Origin: Bordetella parapertussis
GTDB taxonomy: Bacteria; Pseudomonadota; Gammaproteobacteria; Burkholderiales; Burkholderiaceae_A
Assembly (NCBI GenBank): GCA_945877235.1
Contig: CAMCRF010000010.1
Span: forward strand, 4,184-68,183
Reading direction: 5' to 3'
DNA: 64,000 bases
Below, one piece after another: positions 51,424-59,706 of this stretch (its first letter is position 1; the number at the start of each line of letters is the position of its first letter). The notes below the pieces were generated by a model. It did no database searches. It worked only from the letters and a program-made list of their open reading frames with translations, and had not been told where the DNA came from. Made by a program: the position numbers and the translations under genes.

Positions 51424-52635
51424 ATGAGCTTAAAAAATTCCGCAGCGATTGTGGGATGTGCGCAGTACAAGCCTGAGCGCTATGCCACTGCCCCTCGCAT
51501 GTTTCACCTCGAGCAGGTGGCCGACCTTGCTCGGCAGGCGTTGCAAGACAGCGGGCTTGCGGCCCACCAGATCGATGGGCTCGCCATCAATGGCCCTCAC
51601 TTTCATGAGGCCAGCGCCTTCGTGCCTGCGATGGCCGCTGAGTATCTCGGCTTGAACCTCCACTTCGGGGAGGTAGTGGATCTGGGTGGTACGAGTGGGG
51701 TTGGTATGGTCTGGCGTGCGGCAGCGGCGATCGAATTGGGTGTCTGCCAGGCCGTGTTGTGCGTCATTCCACAGCGTATGGCCCCTCTTGGCCCTGCCGA
51801 GGACCCCAATTGGATGATGAAGGCCATGCGATATGGCGGCCATAGTGCGGTCTTTGGTGCACCCGAGGCTGAGTTTGATTTGCCCTACGGACATCTTGGG
51901 CAAAACACGGGGTACGCAATGATTGCCCAGCGTTATAAGGGCATTTATGGGTATGACACCAGAGCCCTTGCCAAGATTGCAGTCGATCAGCGGGCCAATG
52001 CCCAGGCAAATCCAGATGCCTTGTTTTTTGGTCAGCCGATCTCCATCGAAGATGTACTGAACTCCCGCATGGTTGCAGACCCGCTGCACATGTTGGAGAT
52101 TGTCATGCCGGTGGCTGGTGGTGCTGCTCTGATCGTAGCCTCTAAAGAGCTCTGGTCCAAGGCACGGCAACGTCCGGCCGTGATCACTGGATTTGGCGAG
52201 CAACTCCAAACCAAATCCCCTTCGTATGCGCCGGATCTATTACAGACCCCGGTCGGTCCCGCATCGAGTCGCGCCTTTCAAATGGCTGGACTCAAGCCGT
52301 CTGACATGGATGTTGCGCAGATCTACGACTGCTACACCATCACGGTTCTTCTCACGCTTGAGGACGCAGGTTTTGCTCCGAAGGGTGAGGGCATGCGCTT
52401 CGTACAAGAGCACTCGCTTCGCTATGACGGAGACTTTCCGCTCAACACTCACGGGGGGCAGTTGAGCTTTGGTCAAGCGGGATCTGCTGGCGGCATGTCG
52501 CAGATCATCGAGGCGGTGCATCAAATCCAGGGTCGATGTGACACGCGGCAGATTGCGCAGTGTCACACCGCATTTGTCTCGGGCACCGGTGGTGTTATGA
52601 GTGAGCAGGGCGCACTGATTCTCCAAGGGGCATGA
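51424..52635 (+). CDS. Ltp-like thiolase-superfamily aldolase (Sal-type candidate)
   Basis: From ATG 51424 (TAGGAG upstream) a 403-residue SCP2-thiolase-like protein. Tyr301 (IYDCYTIT) aligns with the first catalytic Tyr of Ltp2, and THGGQL (342-347) is kept, but the second Tyr is replaced (GGQLSFGQAG). At the thiolase nucleophile site it has GGTSGV, no Cys. It is followed two bases on by a DUF35-MaoC fusion, repeating the aldolase-plus-DUF35 logic of ltp2/chsH2. In P. stutzeri Chol1 a related aldolase, Sal1, cleaves the C24 side chain to a C22 aldehyde; this is the best candidate here. Confidence 0.82.
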   Translation: MSLKNSAAIVGCAQYKPERYATAPRMFHLEQVADLARQALQDSGLAAHQIDGLAINGPHFHEASAFVPAMAAEYLGLNLHFGEVVDLGGTSGVGMVWRAAAAIELGVCQAVLCVIPQRMAPLGPAEDPNWMMKAMRYGGHSAVFGAPEAEFDLPYGHLGQNTGYAMIAQRYKGIYGYDTRALAKIAVDQRANAQANPDALFFGQPISIEDVLNSRMVADPLHMLEIVMPVAGGAALIVASKELWSKARQRPAVITGFGEQLQTKSPSYAPDLLQTPVGPASSRAFQMAGLKPSDMDVAQIYDCYTITVLLTLEDAGFAPKGEGMRFVQEHSLRYDGDFPLNTHGGQLSFGQAGSAGGMSQIIEAVHQIQGRCDTRQIAQCHTAFVSGTGGVMSEQGALILQGA

Positions 52636-52636
52636 C

Positions 52637-53590
52637 ATGGCGCAGACATCGACAAAGCCGCTTCCTCAGCCCACAGAGATTTCAGCGCCCTTCTGGCAAG
52701 GGTTGGCGCAGCAGCGGATTCTGATCCAGGCCTGCCAAGCTTGCGGACATCGTTTCTTTTTCTCTCGTCGGCACTGTCCCTCATGTTGGTCCGACGCGGT
52801 AGAACATACGGAGGCTAAAGGGCCCTTTCGGCTGCACACATTTACGGTCTCCCGCGTGCCAACCCTGCCTGAGTTTTTTGATGAAATGCCGCAATGCCTT
52901 GCGGTGGTCGAGCTCGAACCCGGGGTTCGCATGAATTCCGCGCTTCGTGGGGTTCATCCCGATAGCCTACCCATGGATGCCGCGTTGAGACCCATTTACG
53001 TGAATCGCGCTAACCAGACCCTGTTGTATTTCACGACGCTTGATTCTGAGGTCCCCACCATGATCGATGAGGGACAGGACCTGAAAGAGCATTCGGAACA
53101 GGACACGCTTACACAAGATCCGGGGCGTCAAGCGATTCACTTCAAAGATGTCACCGCGCTTCGAGCGTTGGTAGACGACGGATATACCGCCTTTAGCAAT
53201 TCAGTTCTGGTGGATCAGGCCTTGGTCAATACATTCGCTGAACTCACAGGTGATGACTACTGGATCCACACGGACCCAGAGCGCGCACGATCTGAGAGCC
53301 CCTTTGGCGGCACCATTGCGCATGGGGCATTGGTACAGGTCCTCATTTCTCGCATGCGCATTCCCTTTCGGCATGAGGTTGTCGGGTTTCAGTCCATGGT
53401 GAATTACGGTTCGAACAAGTTACGGTTTCCGTCCCCCGTTCCCGTGGGCTCGCAGGTGCAGGCGAGGGCTCGAATCGTCTCGGTGGAGGAGTTACCCAAA
53501 GGTACTCAGGTCAGCATAGAAATGCAGACCTTTGTGAGGGGGTTCGATCGCCCATCCGTGATCAACGAAATTGTTGTGCTGTACATGTGA
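52637..53590 (+). CDS. DUF35 domain fused to a MaoC hydratase domain (order reversed relative to ChsH2)
   Basis: 317 residues. The N-terminal part is a DUF35 domain with a zinc ribbon (Cys33, Cys36, Cys47, Cys50) and an OB fold to about residue 140. The C-terminal part is a hot-dog domain with a full hydratase motif (FAELTGDDYWIH, about 206-217, then SPFGGTIAHGAL). ChsH2 has the same two modules in the opposite order and with an inactive MaoC half. One protein could thus hydrate an enoyl-CoA and also activate the adjacent Ltp-like aldolase. This would suit the C24-to-C22 cycle of bile acids (Shy1-like role). Confidence 0.85.
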   Translation: MAQTSTKPLPQPTEISAPFWQGLAQQRILIQACQACGHRFFFSRRHCPSCWSDAVEHTEAKGPFRLHTFTVSRVPTLPEFFDEMPQCLAVVELEPGVRMNSALRGVHPDSLPMDAALRPIYVNRANQTLLYFTTLDSEVPTMIDEGQDLKEHSEQDTLTQDPGRQAIHFKDVTALRALVDDGYTAFSNSVLVDQALVNTFAELTGDDYWIHTDPERARSESPFGGTIAHGALVQVLISRMRIPFRHEVVGFQSMVNYGSNKLRFPSPVPVGSQVQARARIVSVEELPKGTQVSIEMQTFVRGFDRPSVINEIVVLYM

Positions 53591-54711
53591 TGAACACGTT
53601 GCCACTTGCGGGTGTCCGCGTTGTTGATCTCAGTCGATTGCTCCCGGGTCCCTACTGTTCTCAGCTGCTATTGCAACTTGGCGCGGAGGTCATCAAGGTT
53701 GAAGATGCGACCAAGGCAGATGGCGGTGACATGATGCGAAGCCTGGCGCCCGGACGTGACAGGCCGTCTCGTTTCTTCGATATTGTGAACGGTGGAAAGC
53801 GGTCTGTTTGTGTAGACCTCGGTCAAGCCGGTGGCCGAGCGTATCTTCATCGCCTGATTGCTGCGAGCGACATTGTGCTGGAGGGTTTTAGGCCGGGCGT
53901 AATGGCAAAGTTTGGACTTGACGGCCCGTCATTGATCAAGGCGCATCCGCGCCTAATCGTCTGTTCTATTTCTGGATTCGGTCAGGCCGGGCCGCTCGCG
54001 CTTGCACCCAGTCATGACATTAATTATCAGTCCTTAACCGGTGTGTTGCATCAGAACGCAACTGCCAATCAGGCTCCTGTGATCTCGGGCTTTCAAGCGG
54101 GAGATCTGGCTGGCGGAAGCCTGATGGCGCTCTCACTGATTCTGGCTGGTCTGGTTCAGGCACAGCGCTCCGGAGTGGGTCAGGTGATCGATGTCTCGAT
54201 GTCCCACGCGCTGGGTCTGCTTCAGCCCATGATGGCGTTCGAGTGCATGGATTTTGGAGAGGCTACGCCCGCTGGAATGGGCATGGTCACAGGTGGTATT
54301 GCGGCCTACAACGTATACGAAACTCGAGATCAACATTTCATGGCGGTTGGTGCCTTAGAGCCAAAGTTCTGGGCGGAGTTTTGCGAGCGGCTTGCGAGAC
54401 CCGATTTCCTCAAGATTGGTCACGTGTCAGGTGAGCGTGGACGGCAGGCCATTCGCTCTGTTGCAGAGGTCTTCAAGACGCGATCACGCAATGAGTGGGA
54501 GCAGGTCTTTGAGCAGGGCGCCTGCTGCGTCACACCTGTCCTCACCCCTTCAGAGGCACTTGAGCGAGGCTTCTTACGCACACGGCTCGATGCTTCAGTT
54601 CCCGTGCAGGACGGACCTCGTTTGGGTGAGGCAACGGAGGAGATCGGTCGCCGCTTAGGGTTGACACAGGACGAGCTCGAGCAATTGCGCGCAGAGGGAG
54701 CAATCCGATGA
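53590..54711 (+). CDS. Alpha-methylacyl-CoA racemase (CaiB/BaiF superfamily)
   Basis: A 373-residue type III CoA-transferase-fold protein. His142 (SHDINY), Asp172 (AGDLAGG) and Glu257 (VGALEPKF) fall exactly 16 residues after the catalytic His126, Asp156 and Glu241 of Mycobacterium tuberculosis MCR, with the same local motifs. This argues for racemase rather than CoA-transferase activity. It would invert a 2-methylacyl-CoA centre, such as C25 of a C27 acid or C20 of the C22 acid, before dehydrogenation. ATG 53590 shares a base with the previous stop; a GTG one codon earlier is the alternative. ATGA overlap follows. Confidence 0.88.
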   Translation: MNTLPLAGVRVVDLSRLLPGPYCSQLLLQLGAEVIKVEDATKADGGDMMRSLAPGRDRPSRFFDIVNGGKRSVCVDLGQAGGRAYLHRLIAASDIVLEGFRPGVMAKFGLDGPSLIKAHPRLIVCSISGFGQAGPLALAPSHDINYQSLTGVLHQNATANQAPVISGFQAGDLAGGSLMALSLILAGLVQAQRSGVGQVIDVSMSHALGLLQPMMAFECMDFGEATPAGMGMVTGGIAAYNVYETRDQHFMAVGALEPKFWAEFCERLARPDFLKIGHVSGERGRQAIRSVAEVFKTRSRNEWEQVFEQGACCVTPVLTPSEALERGFLRTRLDASVPVQDGPRLGEATEEIGRRLGLTQDELEQLRAEGAIR

Positions 54712-56324
54712 GTACGGGGTACAGCCTTGTTGATTACCTTGACGCAGTGGTCAGGGCACATCCGAATCGCATCGCAGTTGTCTTTGGTGATTGCGTCCTT
54801 ACGTTTGAGGGGCTTTCTGCCCTGTCGTGGAAGGCTGCTGCATGCCTTGCGCAGGCTGGCATTGGAAAAGATCAGACCGTGGGTCTCCATCTCTACAATC
54901 GGCCCGAATATATTGCAGCATTCTATGGCGCATGCCGGCTTGGGGCTATTCCCTTTAACGTGAACTACCGGTACGGAAGACAGGAGCTCGCTTACCTCTA
55001 TGCAGATGCAGAGGTCTCGGCGCTGTTCTGTGAGGATGAGCTTCATGAGATTGCGCAATCTGCGCTCTCGGATGTCAGTCGAGTAGCAAAGGTATGTTCC
55101 ATTCTCGATCTGCATGCCGCGGACGGAGAGGCTTTTAGGTCTGGCTGCCAAGGGCAAGCCGCCGCCATCTCCGGACATGACTTGTCCTTGCTCTACACCG
55201 GGGGAACCACAGGCATGCCCAAAGGGGTCATGTGGAGACACAGAGACCTCTACCACGGCGCACTCGGATCCGGTGCATTATTCCTTCGCTGCGACCCCAT
55301 CGAGACGCCACAGGCGCTAGAGTCCATGGTGGCGCACATGCCCGAGCTCCGGTATCTCGCCATCGCTCCACTGATGCATGGCGCCGCCTTCTGGTCTGCG
55401 CTGATTGGTCTGCATTCAGGGGTTGGATTGGTTTTGCTGCAAGATCGACATTTCAATGCCGAGAGCGTGTTGAATGTGATCGAAAAGGACCGAGTCAACA
55501 TCCTCGCCGTGGTTGGAGATGCCATGGCAATCCCGCTTGTGGAGGCAATCGAGCGCGAGCCTGATCGCTGGAACTTGTCGTCCCTCTTTCACTTCGGAAA
55601 TGGTGGCGCCGTGCTCTCTGCAGGGACCAAGTCGCGCATCCGAGCGCTTCTTCCGAAGATCCAGATCGGAGATGGGATGGGCTCCTCCGAGTCAGGCATC
55701 CTGGGTACTGGTGACGCACCTCCAGACGCCACTGGTCTTCTCAGAATTCCAGCTCGCGCGGACGTGACCGTTGTGGTCGATCGAGAGCGTTTGGCGCATC
55801 CCGGAGAGCAGGGCATGCTTGCGAGGACCGGGGCCATTCCGCTGGGTTACTGGCGTGACGAGGAAAAAACGCGACAGAACTTTGTCACGGTCAGCGGCGT
55901 TCGCTATGTCCTGACTGGTGATGCTGCGTTGCTCGACGATGATGGTTCTGTGGTGCTCCTGGGGCGCGACTCGCAGTGTGTGAACACGGGTGGCGAGAAG
56001 GTCTTTGTAGAGGAAGTGGAGACGCAGATTAAGACGCATCCCTTGGTGTTGGACTGTAATGCTGTGGGCATTCCCGATCCCAAGTGGGGTCAAAAATTGG
56101 TTGCTTTGGTTAGCCTTCGATCCGCAATGGACTCAGGGCTAACAGCCCAGACGCTAGAGGCGTCCATCATTCAGACCTGCCGAGAGAGCCTTGCTGCATA
56201 CAAGGCGCCCAAGCAGGTCTGGGTGGTTCCTGAAATACCCCGTGGCGCAAACGGCAAGGCGGATTATCAGTGGGCCAAGCGCACTGCAAATGCCATGTCG
56301 TCCCGAACCCAAGATGGACCCTAA
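54708..56324 (+). CDS. FadD19-like acyl-CoA synthetase
   Basis: A 538-residue AMP-forming ligase. LLYTGGTTGMPKGVMWRH at about 159-176 is nearly the same as in mycobacterial FadD19/FadD17, which activate steroid side chains, including the GVMWRHRD extension. FNVNYRYG at about 82-89, GMGSSESG, VLTGDAAL and RDSQCVNTGGEKVFVEEVE complete the set. ATGA overlap with the racemase gene suggests that the racemase acts on the thioester it makes. It is the third side-chain ligase candidate in the island, which implies different side-chain lengths are handled. Confidence 0.86.
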   Translation: MSTGYSLVDYLDAVVRAHPNRIAVVFGDCVLTFEGLSALSWKAAACLAQAGIGKDQTVGLHLYNRPEYIAAFYGACRLGAIPFNVNYRYGRQELAYLYADAEVSALFCEDELHEIAQSALSDVSRVAKVCSILDLHAADGEAFRSGCQGQAAAISGHDLSLLYTGGTTGMPKGVMWRHRDLYHGALGSGALFLRCDPIETPQALESMVAHMPELRYLAIAPLMHGAAFWSALIGLHSGVGLVLLQDRHFNAESVLNVIEKDRVNILAVVGDAMAIPLVEAIEREPDRWNLSSLFHFGNGGAVLSAGTKSRIRALLPKIQIGDGMGSSESGILGTGDAPPDATGLLRIPARADVTVVVDRERLAHPGEQGMLARTGAIPLGYWRDEEKTRQNFVTVSGVRYVLTGDAALLDDDGSVVLLGRDSQCVNTGGEKVFVEEVETQIKTHPLVLDCNAVGIPDPKWGQKLVALVSLRSAMDSGLTAQTLEASIIQTCRESLAAYKAPKQVWVVPEIPRGANGKADYQWAKRTANAMSSRTQDGP

Positions 56325-57102
56325 CCGCAAGGTTGCACTGGTTACAGGGGGCACGCGAGGAATCGGACTTGAGGCCGCAAGGCATCTCGCCCGATGTGGC
56401 TACCGCGTGGTCATTACAGGTCGCTCAGCATCAGGCGCAATGACCTCTGCTCTAAGCCTGCTTGAGGCTGAGGGCGGAAGTCCGATTGGTCTCGAACTCA
56501 ACCTAGAGGTGCTCCAAACTGCAGAGTCCCTCATTGCGAGAGTGCTCGGCGCGGCGGGCCGCCTCGACCTCGTCATTCAGAATGCTGTCTATCAGGGTGC
56601 TCTCAACCAGCAGCGATTATTCGATCTTCCCTTGGGTCAATTGGACCTCGCTTGGAGAGCGTCCATTACGGCTCCTGTGGCCATTGTTCGTGATGCGTTC
56701 ATGCACATGCACGGGCAGTCGACAGGCGGCCGAATCCTGGTCGTCGGATCCGGTGCGGGACGGTACGACCCTCCATCCGCAGCCGATCAGGGCGGGTGGG
56801 GGTATGTCTACGGAGCGTCCAAGGCGGCGTTGCACCGTCTCGCCGGTGTCATGCTCGCAGAGAGGCCTCAAGGTGGTGTGGTGATCATGACAGTGAACCC
56901 CGGGGTCGTGGATACGCCAGCACTCAGAGCAACCCTTGGACTCGATGCAGATCTCGTAAAAAAGTTGGGCGCCCAATCGGCGGGCGCTGTAGGTGAAATC
57001 TTTGCATGGCTTGCCGTGCAGGCCCCTTCAGAGCAATGGAATGGTAGGTTTGTCGACCTGCAACGACTCGCTTGGAAGGGGCCCGATCAGGGGCTAGTCT
57101 AA
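56314..57102 (+). CDS. SDR family oxidoreductase with variant NNAG motif
   Basis: A 262-residue SDR from ATG 56314, overlapping the ligase by 11 bases. TGGTRGIG is at 11-18, the NNAG motif is QNAV (IQNAVYQGA), the Ser is in VGSGAG and YGASK carries Tyr/Lys. Between Ser and Tyr there are several extra residues (YDPPSAADQGGWGY), and the substrate loop differs from its many paralogues here. A dehydrogenase for a side-chain hydroxyacyl-CoA or a ring hydroxyl is possible. The open frame extends to 56191 within the ligase and is not taken as start. Confidence 0.82.
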   Translation: MDPNRKVALVTGGTRGIGLEAARHLARCGYRVVITGRSASGAMTSALSLLEAEGGSPIGLELNLEVLQTAESLIARVLGAAGRLDLVIQNAVYQGALNQQRLFDLPLGQLDLAWRASITAPVAIVRDAFMHMHGQSTGGRILVVGSGAGRYDPPSAADQGGWGYVYGASKAALHRLAGVMLAERPQGGVVIMTVNPGVVDTPALRATLGLDADLVKKLGAQSAGAVGEIFAWLAVQAPSEQWNGRFVDLQRLAWKGPDQGLV

Positions 57103-57112
57103 TAAGACGATG
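57093..57112. promoter_or_regulatory. Operator-like palindrome upstream of hsaD operon
   Basis: GCTAGTC (57093-57099), spacer TAATAA, GACGATG (57106-57112): right arm perfect, left arm four of seven, sharing TAGTC with the site at 19890. It overlaps the stop of the upstream SDR and stands 35 bases before hsaD. Confidence 0.45.
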
Positions 57113-57147
57113 AGCCTGCGGCGGGCACGAAGCAGACTCAAGGGCAC

Positions 57148-57996
57148 ATGAGTTTTGAGGACAAGATAGTGCCCCTGCCCCCAGTTGATCAGTTTGTAAA
57201 ACTTCCTTCAGGCCTCACATTGCACTATTACGACCGGGGTGCGGGTGTTCCTGTGGTCTTTCTGCATGGCGCAGGTCCTGGAGCGGGGGCGTGGGCAAAT
57301 TTTAGTCAGAATTTCCCAGCGTTTGAGCGGGCCGGTGTGCGGTGCATTGGTGTCGACATGCCTGGCTTTGGGCATTCAGACAAGCCTGAGGATCTGCTTT
57401 ACAACGACGATACCTTCGATCGAACATTACTCGAATTTTTCGATGCCATCGATCTGAGCTCGGCGATTCTGCTGGGCAACTCGCTGGGGGGTGCCATCTC
57501 GCTGCGGTTTGCGCTTGATCATCCGAGTCGTGTCCGGGGGCTCATTCTCATGGCCCCAGGAGGGGTGGAAGAGCGCGAGACCTATTTCCAAATGACCGGG
57601 GTGCAGACGATGGTTCAAACCTTTCAGGCTGGACCGATGGATCTCGCGGCCATGCGAAAAGTGATGAGCTTGCAGATGTTCAACCCCGATCGCATACCCA
57701 CTGGACTGCTAGAGCAGCGGGTCGAGGTGGCTAAGCTTCAACCCTCCACGCTTTTTTCGACCATGCGCGTAGCGAATATGACTCCTCGTCTCAGCGAGAT
57801 TCAGTGCCCCATCCTGGGGTTCTGGGGGGTGAACGATCAATTCAATCCCCACACGGGTTCACTCAAAATCACACAGGCGTGCGCGCACACGCGCTTTGTC
57901 TTGCTCTCCCAATGTGGGCATTGGGTCATGCTGGAGCATCAAGACACCTTTGAGCGGGAGTGCCTGAGTTTTGTGAAGGAGGTGGCAGAGAGATGA
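57148..57996 (+). CDS. hsaD: 4,9-DSHA hydrolase (meta-cleavage product hydrolase)
   Basis: A 282-residue alpha/beta hydrolase of the MCP-hydrolase family: oxyanion loop LHGAGPGAGAW (39-49), nucleophile Ser112 (GNSLGG), Asp230 (GVNDQF) and His258 (CGHWVMLE). HsaD (TesD) cleaves the product of HsaC into HIP (DOHNAA) and 2-hydroxyhexa-2,4-dienoate. It opens the operon whose next three genes degrade that dienoate. Its ATG is 35 bases after an operator-like palindrome. Confidence 0.93.
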   Translation: MSFEDKIVPLPPVDQFVKLPSGLTLHYYDRGAGVPVVFLHGAGPGAGAWANFSQNFPAFERAGVRCIGVDMPGFGHSDKPEDLLYNDDTFDRTLLEFFDAIDLSSAILLGNSLGGAISLRFALDHPSRVRGLILMAPGGVEERETYFQMTGVQTMVQTFQAGPMDLAAMRKVMSLQMFNPDRIPTGLLEQRVEVAKLQPSTLFSTMRVANMTPRLSEIQCPILGFWGVNDQFNPHTGSLKITQACAHTRFVLLSQCGHWVMLEHQDTFERECLSFVKEVAER

Positions 57997-58784
57997 CTGC
58001 CTCCGATCATGCACGCTGGGCAGAGATGCTCAACACGGCGTTGCGTTCGCGTACGCCCATTCGACCGCTTTCTGAGCAAGCGCCGTCGTTGACGATTGAC
58101 GACGCCTACGAGATCTCACGTGCGTTCTGCAGTTATCGCATTGCTGCGGGAGACCGCATCGTGGGCAAGAAGATCGGTGTCACGAGCGCCGCGGTTCAGC
58201 AGATGTTGGGTGTTCATCAGCCTGACTTTGGGTTTTTGCTGGCTTCGATGGATGTCAGCGGTCTTGATTCAGTCTCGCTCTCTGAGCACGGTCTAATTCA
58301 ACCGCGGGCCGAGGGCGAGATTGGATTTCGACTCGCACGTGCCTTGATCGGTCCAGGTGTGACTGCGCAGGATGTACTCGATGCAACGGAGTGTGTGTTC
58401 CCTTGCTTTGAGATTGTCGACTCCCGGATTGAGAACTGGCAAATCAAGATTCAGGACACCGTTGCCGATAACGCTTCCTGCGGGGTCTATGTCTTGGGAG
58501 CCCCAGTGGCCATGCCGTTGGGCATGAGCCTTGCAGATGTGCATATGGTGATTCACAAGAACGGTGAGCAGGTTGCTGACGGCATGGGCTCGGCTGTACA
58601 AGGGCATCCTGCTCAGGCGGTTGCGTGGCTTGCCAATACGTTGGGCGCCTATGGCATCGAGCTCGGTGCTGGAGAGGTCATTCTCTCGGGTTCGTTGGCG
58701 CCGCTCTTGCCGGCCTCCGCTGGAGACTACTTCGTACTGAGCATGACGGGACTCGGCCAGGCTGAGATTCACTTTTCGAGATAG
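57993..58784 (+). CDS. hsaE: 2-hydroxyhexa-2,4-dienoate hydratase
   Basis: A 263-residue hydratase of the 2-oxopent-4-enoate hydratase/MhpD family from ATG 57993 (ATGA overlap with hsaD). [20 protein letters not shown] (about 57-76) and [12 protein letters not shown] (about 107-118), with the acidic metal ligands in EGE, are the characteristic segments; Glu in CFEIVDSRI adds to the site. It converts the dienoate to 4-hydroxy-2-oxohexanoate for the aldolase HsaF. The open frame from 57960 inside hsaD is not the start. Confidence 0.92.
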   Translation: MTASDHARWAEMLNTALRSRTPIRPLSEQAPSLTIDDAYEISRAFCSYRIAAGDRIVGKKIGVTSAAVQQMLGVHQPDFGFLLASMDVSGLDSVSLSEHGLIQPRAEGEIGFRLARALIGPGVTAQDVLDATECVFPCFEIVDSRIENWQIKIQDTVADNASCGVYVLGAPVAMPLGMSLADVHMVIHKNGEQVADGMGSAVQGHPAQAVAWLANTLGAYGIELGAGEVILSGSLAPLLPASAGDYFVLSMTGLGQAEIHFSR

Positions 58785-58797
58785 GTCGGGGGAAGAG

Positions 58798-59706
58798 ATG
58801 CAACGCGTTCCATGCGCAATTATTGGATCGGGAAATATTGGCACGGACCTCATGATGAAGCTCGCACGGTCAACCGTGCTTGAGCCCACGTGGATGGTCG
58901 GCATTGATGAGCACTCCGATGGCCTTGCCAGAGCGAGGTCGCTCGGGCTCAAGACAACCCACGAGGGTGTCCAGGGGTTGGTTCGGGCCACGCGGGCGGG
59001 AGAGATCGGGTTTGCTTTTGATGCCACCAGTGCGTATGCGCATGCCGAGAACAGTGCGCTGTTAAGGGCACGTGGTGTTCGCATGCTTGACCTCACGCCT
59101 GCAGCCATCGGCCCCTACTGCGTGCCCCCAGTCAATCTTCTCGATCACCTTACAGAGGACTGCTGGAATCTTAATATGGTCACTTGCGGTGGACAGGCCA
59201 CCATTCCCATGGTGTTCGCAGTCTCTCGGGTGCAATCAGTCCGATACGCTGAGATTGTTGCAACGGTCTCGAGCCGGTCTGCTGGACCCGGTACCCGCAA
59301 AAACATCGATGAGTTCACACGCACGACGGCTGGGGCCGTTGCGCGCGTCGGGGGTGCACGCGAGGGCAAGGCAATCATCATTCTGAATCCTGCAGACCCG
59401 CCCATCATCATGCGCGACACGATTCATTGCCTCACGGACGATGTGCCCGATCAGGCTGCGATCACGGATTCCGTGAACCGGATGGTTGCGGACGTGCAGA
59501 CCTATGTGCCTGGCTACCGCCTGGTGAATGGGCCTGTCTTCGACTCAAGCCAAGGGCTTCATCGCGTGTCCGTTTTCCTTGAGGTGGCCGGTCTTGGGGA
59601 TTACCTGCCCAAGTACGCAGGTAACCTCGACATCATGACTGCAGCCGCCACCAAGACCGCCGAGGTGATGGCTGGTCGTCTCTTTCCACAGGGGTTTTCA
59701 CAATGA
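58798..59706 (+). CDS. hsaG: Acylating aldehyde dehydrogenase (propanal/acetaldehyde)
   Basis: A 302-residue CoA-acylating aldehyde dehydrogenase. The NAD motif [10 protein letters not shown] is at 10-19 and the catalytic Cys130 in [10 protein letters not shown]. It forms a channelling complex with the aldolase encoded immediately downstream (ATGA overlap) and turns propanal, from the 6-carbon steroid dienoate, into propionyl-CoA. Length and motifs are as in MhpF/BphJ/TesF. GGGGGAAGAG precedes ATG. Confidence 0.94.
   Translation: MQRVPCAIIGSGNIGTDLMMKLARSTVLEPTWMVGIDEHSDGLARARSLGLKTTHEGVQGLVRATRAGEIGFAFDATSAYAHAENSALLRARGVRMLDLTPAAIGPYCVPPVNLLDHLTEDCWNLNMVTCGGQATIPMVFAVSRVQSVRYAEIVATVSSRSAGPGTRKNIDEFTRTTAGAVARVGGAREGKAIIILNPADPPIIMRDTIHCLTDDVPDQAAITDSVNRMVADVQTYVPGYRLVNGPVFDSSQGLHRVSVFLEVAGLGDYLPKYAGNLDIMTAAATKTAEVMAGRLFPQGFSQ

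Noticed and set aside
53590..54711. BaiF-type CoA transferase
   Set aside because: The His/Asp/Glu racemase triad is complete and in MCR spacing, so racemase is preferred.
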